This document shows, piece by piece, positions 4,731 to 5,941 of a DNA stretch of 5,941 bases (position 1 is the stretch's first letter; every line of letters starts with the position of its first letter). This DNA comes from an uncultured Clostridium sp. (GTDB taxonomy: Bacteria > Bacillota > Clostridia > TANB77 > CAG-508). The notes below the pieces were generated by a model. That model was not told the DNA's origin. It saw only the letters and a program-made list of their open reading frames with translations, and searched no databases. Location: assembly GCA_900555085.1 (NCBI GenBank), contig USJU01000074.1:1-5941 (forward strand), given 5' to 3'. Position numbers and translations under genes: made by a program.

Positions 4731-5941
4731 ATGGGATTAAAAATTGTTTATGGCAAGTCTGGAACAGGAAAAACAGAGTATTGCTTTAAAGAAGTAAAAA
4801 ATAAGATAAATGAAAATAAAAAAATATATATAATTACTCCAGAGCAATTTTCTTTTACTGCTGAAAGAAAATTAATGGATACAATAGATACAAAAGCTAT
4901 AACAAATACAGAGGTTATAACATTTAATAGAATGGCATATAGAATTTTAAATGAAGTAGGTGGTTCTACACAGGTTACTTTAAGTAATTGTGGAAAATCC
5001 ATGTTGATTTATAGCGTTTTACACAAGAATAAAAATAGTTTAAATTTTCTAAACAAATCAGATGAAAATATTGAGGTCGTAGCAAATGCTATTACAGAAT
5101 TAAAAAAACATAATGTTACTTTAGCAGATTTAGAAGAAGAATTAGAAAATATAGAGGACGAATATTTAAAAAGAAAATTAACAGATATTATAATTTCGTA
5201 CAAAGGTTATAATGAAAAAATAGAAGATAAATATATAGATGAAAATGATTTGTTAACAATACTTTCAGAGAAAATAAATTATACAAACGAATATAATAAT
5301 TCTTGCATATATATAGACGAATTTGCAGGATTTACAACACAGGAATATACTATAATTTCAAAATTAATTGACGTTGCAGAAGAAGTTACAATAACTATTT
5401 GTAGTGATAATTTAGAGCAGGCAACAAATCCTGATACAGATATTTTTTATGATAATAAAAAAACAATACAAAAAATTTTAGATATATGCAAAGAAAAAAA
5501 TATAAAAGTTGAAACAATAAATTTAAAAGAAGCAAAAAGATTTAAAAATAAAGAATTAGAACACTTAGAAGAAAATTTATATGCAGTGCCTTACAAAGAA
5601 TATAAAGAAAAAGTAAATAATATAAATTTAATGCTTGCTAAAAATCAATATTCAGAAATTGAAAATATTGCACAAGAAATTATAAAAATAATACAAAAAG
5701 GAGATATACAATATAGCGATTTTTCAGTTATAACAAAAAATTTAGATACATATTCAAGCTTAATTAAAGTAATTTTTAATAAATATAATATTCCATATTT
5801 TATGGATGAGAAAAGAAACTTAAATCAAAATTTAGTTATAAAATTTATAGTATCATTATTTGAAATATATACAAAAAATTGGTCATTTGAAGCAATGTTT
5901 AATTATATAAAATCTGGCTTTTTATGGCTTGATAATGATGA
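4731..5941 (+). CDS. addB: ATP-dependent helicase/deoxyribonuclease subunit B, AddB (partial, N-terminal part)
   Basis: AddB pairs with AddA to process DNA double-strand breaks for homologous recombination; it is the Firmicutes counterpart of RecBCD. The window contains the first 403 codons and the frame is open at the window edge, so the protein is cut off by the sequence end rather than broken. Homologues have about 1,150 residues. Visible landmarks are the Walker A loop GKSGTGKT (8-15), ITPEQFSFTAERKL soon after, which is typical of AddB, the Walker B-like YIDEFAGFTTQEY around Asp196-Glu197, and IPYFMDEKR (354-362). The C-terminal nuclease domain and iron-sulfur cysteines lie beyond the window. 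AGGTGA (4721-4726) sits 4 nt before ATG 4731. The gene follows an intrinsic terminator and may use the weak promoter overlapping it. addA would be expected immediately downstream. Confidence 0.93.
   Translation, partial: MGLKIVYGKSGTGKTEYCFKEVKNKINENKKIYIITPEQFSFTAERKLMDTIDTKAITNTEVITFNRMAYRILNEVGGSTQVTLSNCGKSMLIYSVLHKNKNSLNFLNKSDENIEVVANAITELKKHNVTLADLEEELENIEDEYLKRKLTDIIISYKGYNEKIEDKYIDENDLLTILSEKINYTNEYNNSCIYIDEFAGFTTQEYTIISKLIDVAEEVTITICSDNLEQATNPDTDIFYDNKKTIQKILDICKEKNIKVETINLKEAKRFKNKELEHLEENLYAVPYKEYKEKVNNINLMLAKNQYSEIENIAQEIIKIIQKGDIQYSDFSVITKNLDTYSSLIKVIFNKYNIPYFMDEKRNLNQNLVIKFIVSLFEIYTKNWSFEAMFNYIKSGFLWLDND

Overview
The window comes from a strongly AT-rich, low-GC Gram-positive bacterium, most likely a member of the Clostridia. 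The evidence is the AGGAGG/GGTGA ribosome sites, A-rich codon use (AAA, ATA, ACA, AGA), the gene order mraZ-rsmH-ftsL-ftsI/spoVD, a class B penicillin-binding protein with a C-terminal PASTA domain, and an AddB-type (not RecB/RecC) recombination gene. All intact genes are on the + strand and end in TAA. I see no phage, insertion sequence, CRISPR array, tRNA or rRNA.

Region 1 (1-1835) holds the head of the division and cell wall (dcw) cluster. A promoter (61-89) is followed by three AAGTGG repeats spaced exactly 10 bp apart (97-122), the expected operator of MraZ. Next come mraZ (150-581) and a 324-bp gap without a gene that carries two perfect palindromes and may contain a decayed copy of the mraZ 3' end. 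rsmH (906-1835) closes this region.

Region 2 (1859-4437) holds ftsL and a SpoVD/FtsI-type transpeptidase. Between them is a terminator-like hairpin whose 3' arm contains the Shine-Dalgarno sequence of the transpeptidase gene. This hairpin is a candidate control point for septal peptidoglycan synthesis.

Region 3 (4438-4705) is a compact transcription unit: a perfect-consensus sigma-A promoter, a 44-residue membrane-peptide gene that I do not recognise, and an intrinsic terminator. Together they would give an RNA of roughly 210 nt. This is the least explained and most interesting part of the window.

Region 4 (4731-end) is the first 403 codons of addB, the AddAB helicase-nuclease subunit. It sits where mraY, murF and other wall genes would often follow, so the dcw cluster seems to stop after ftsI/spoVD here.

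In functional terms, MraZ controls the cluster and RsmH modifies the 16S rRNA decoding centre. FtsL and the transpeptidase act together at the septum. AddB belongs to a separate pathway, double-strand break repair.
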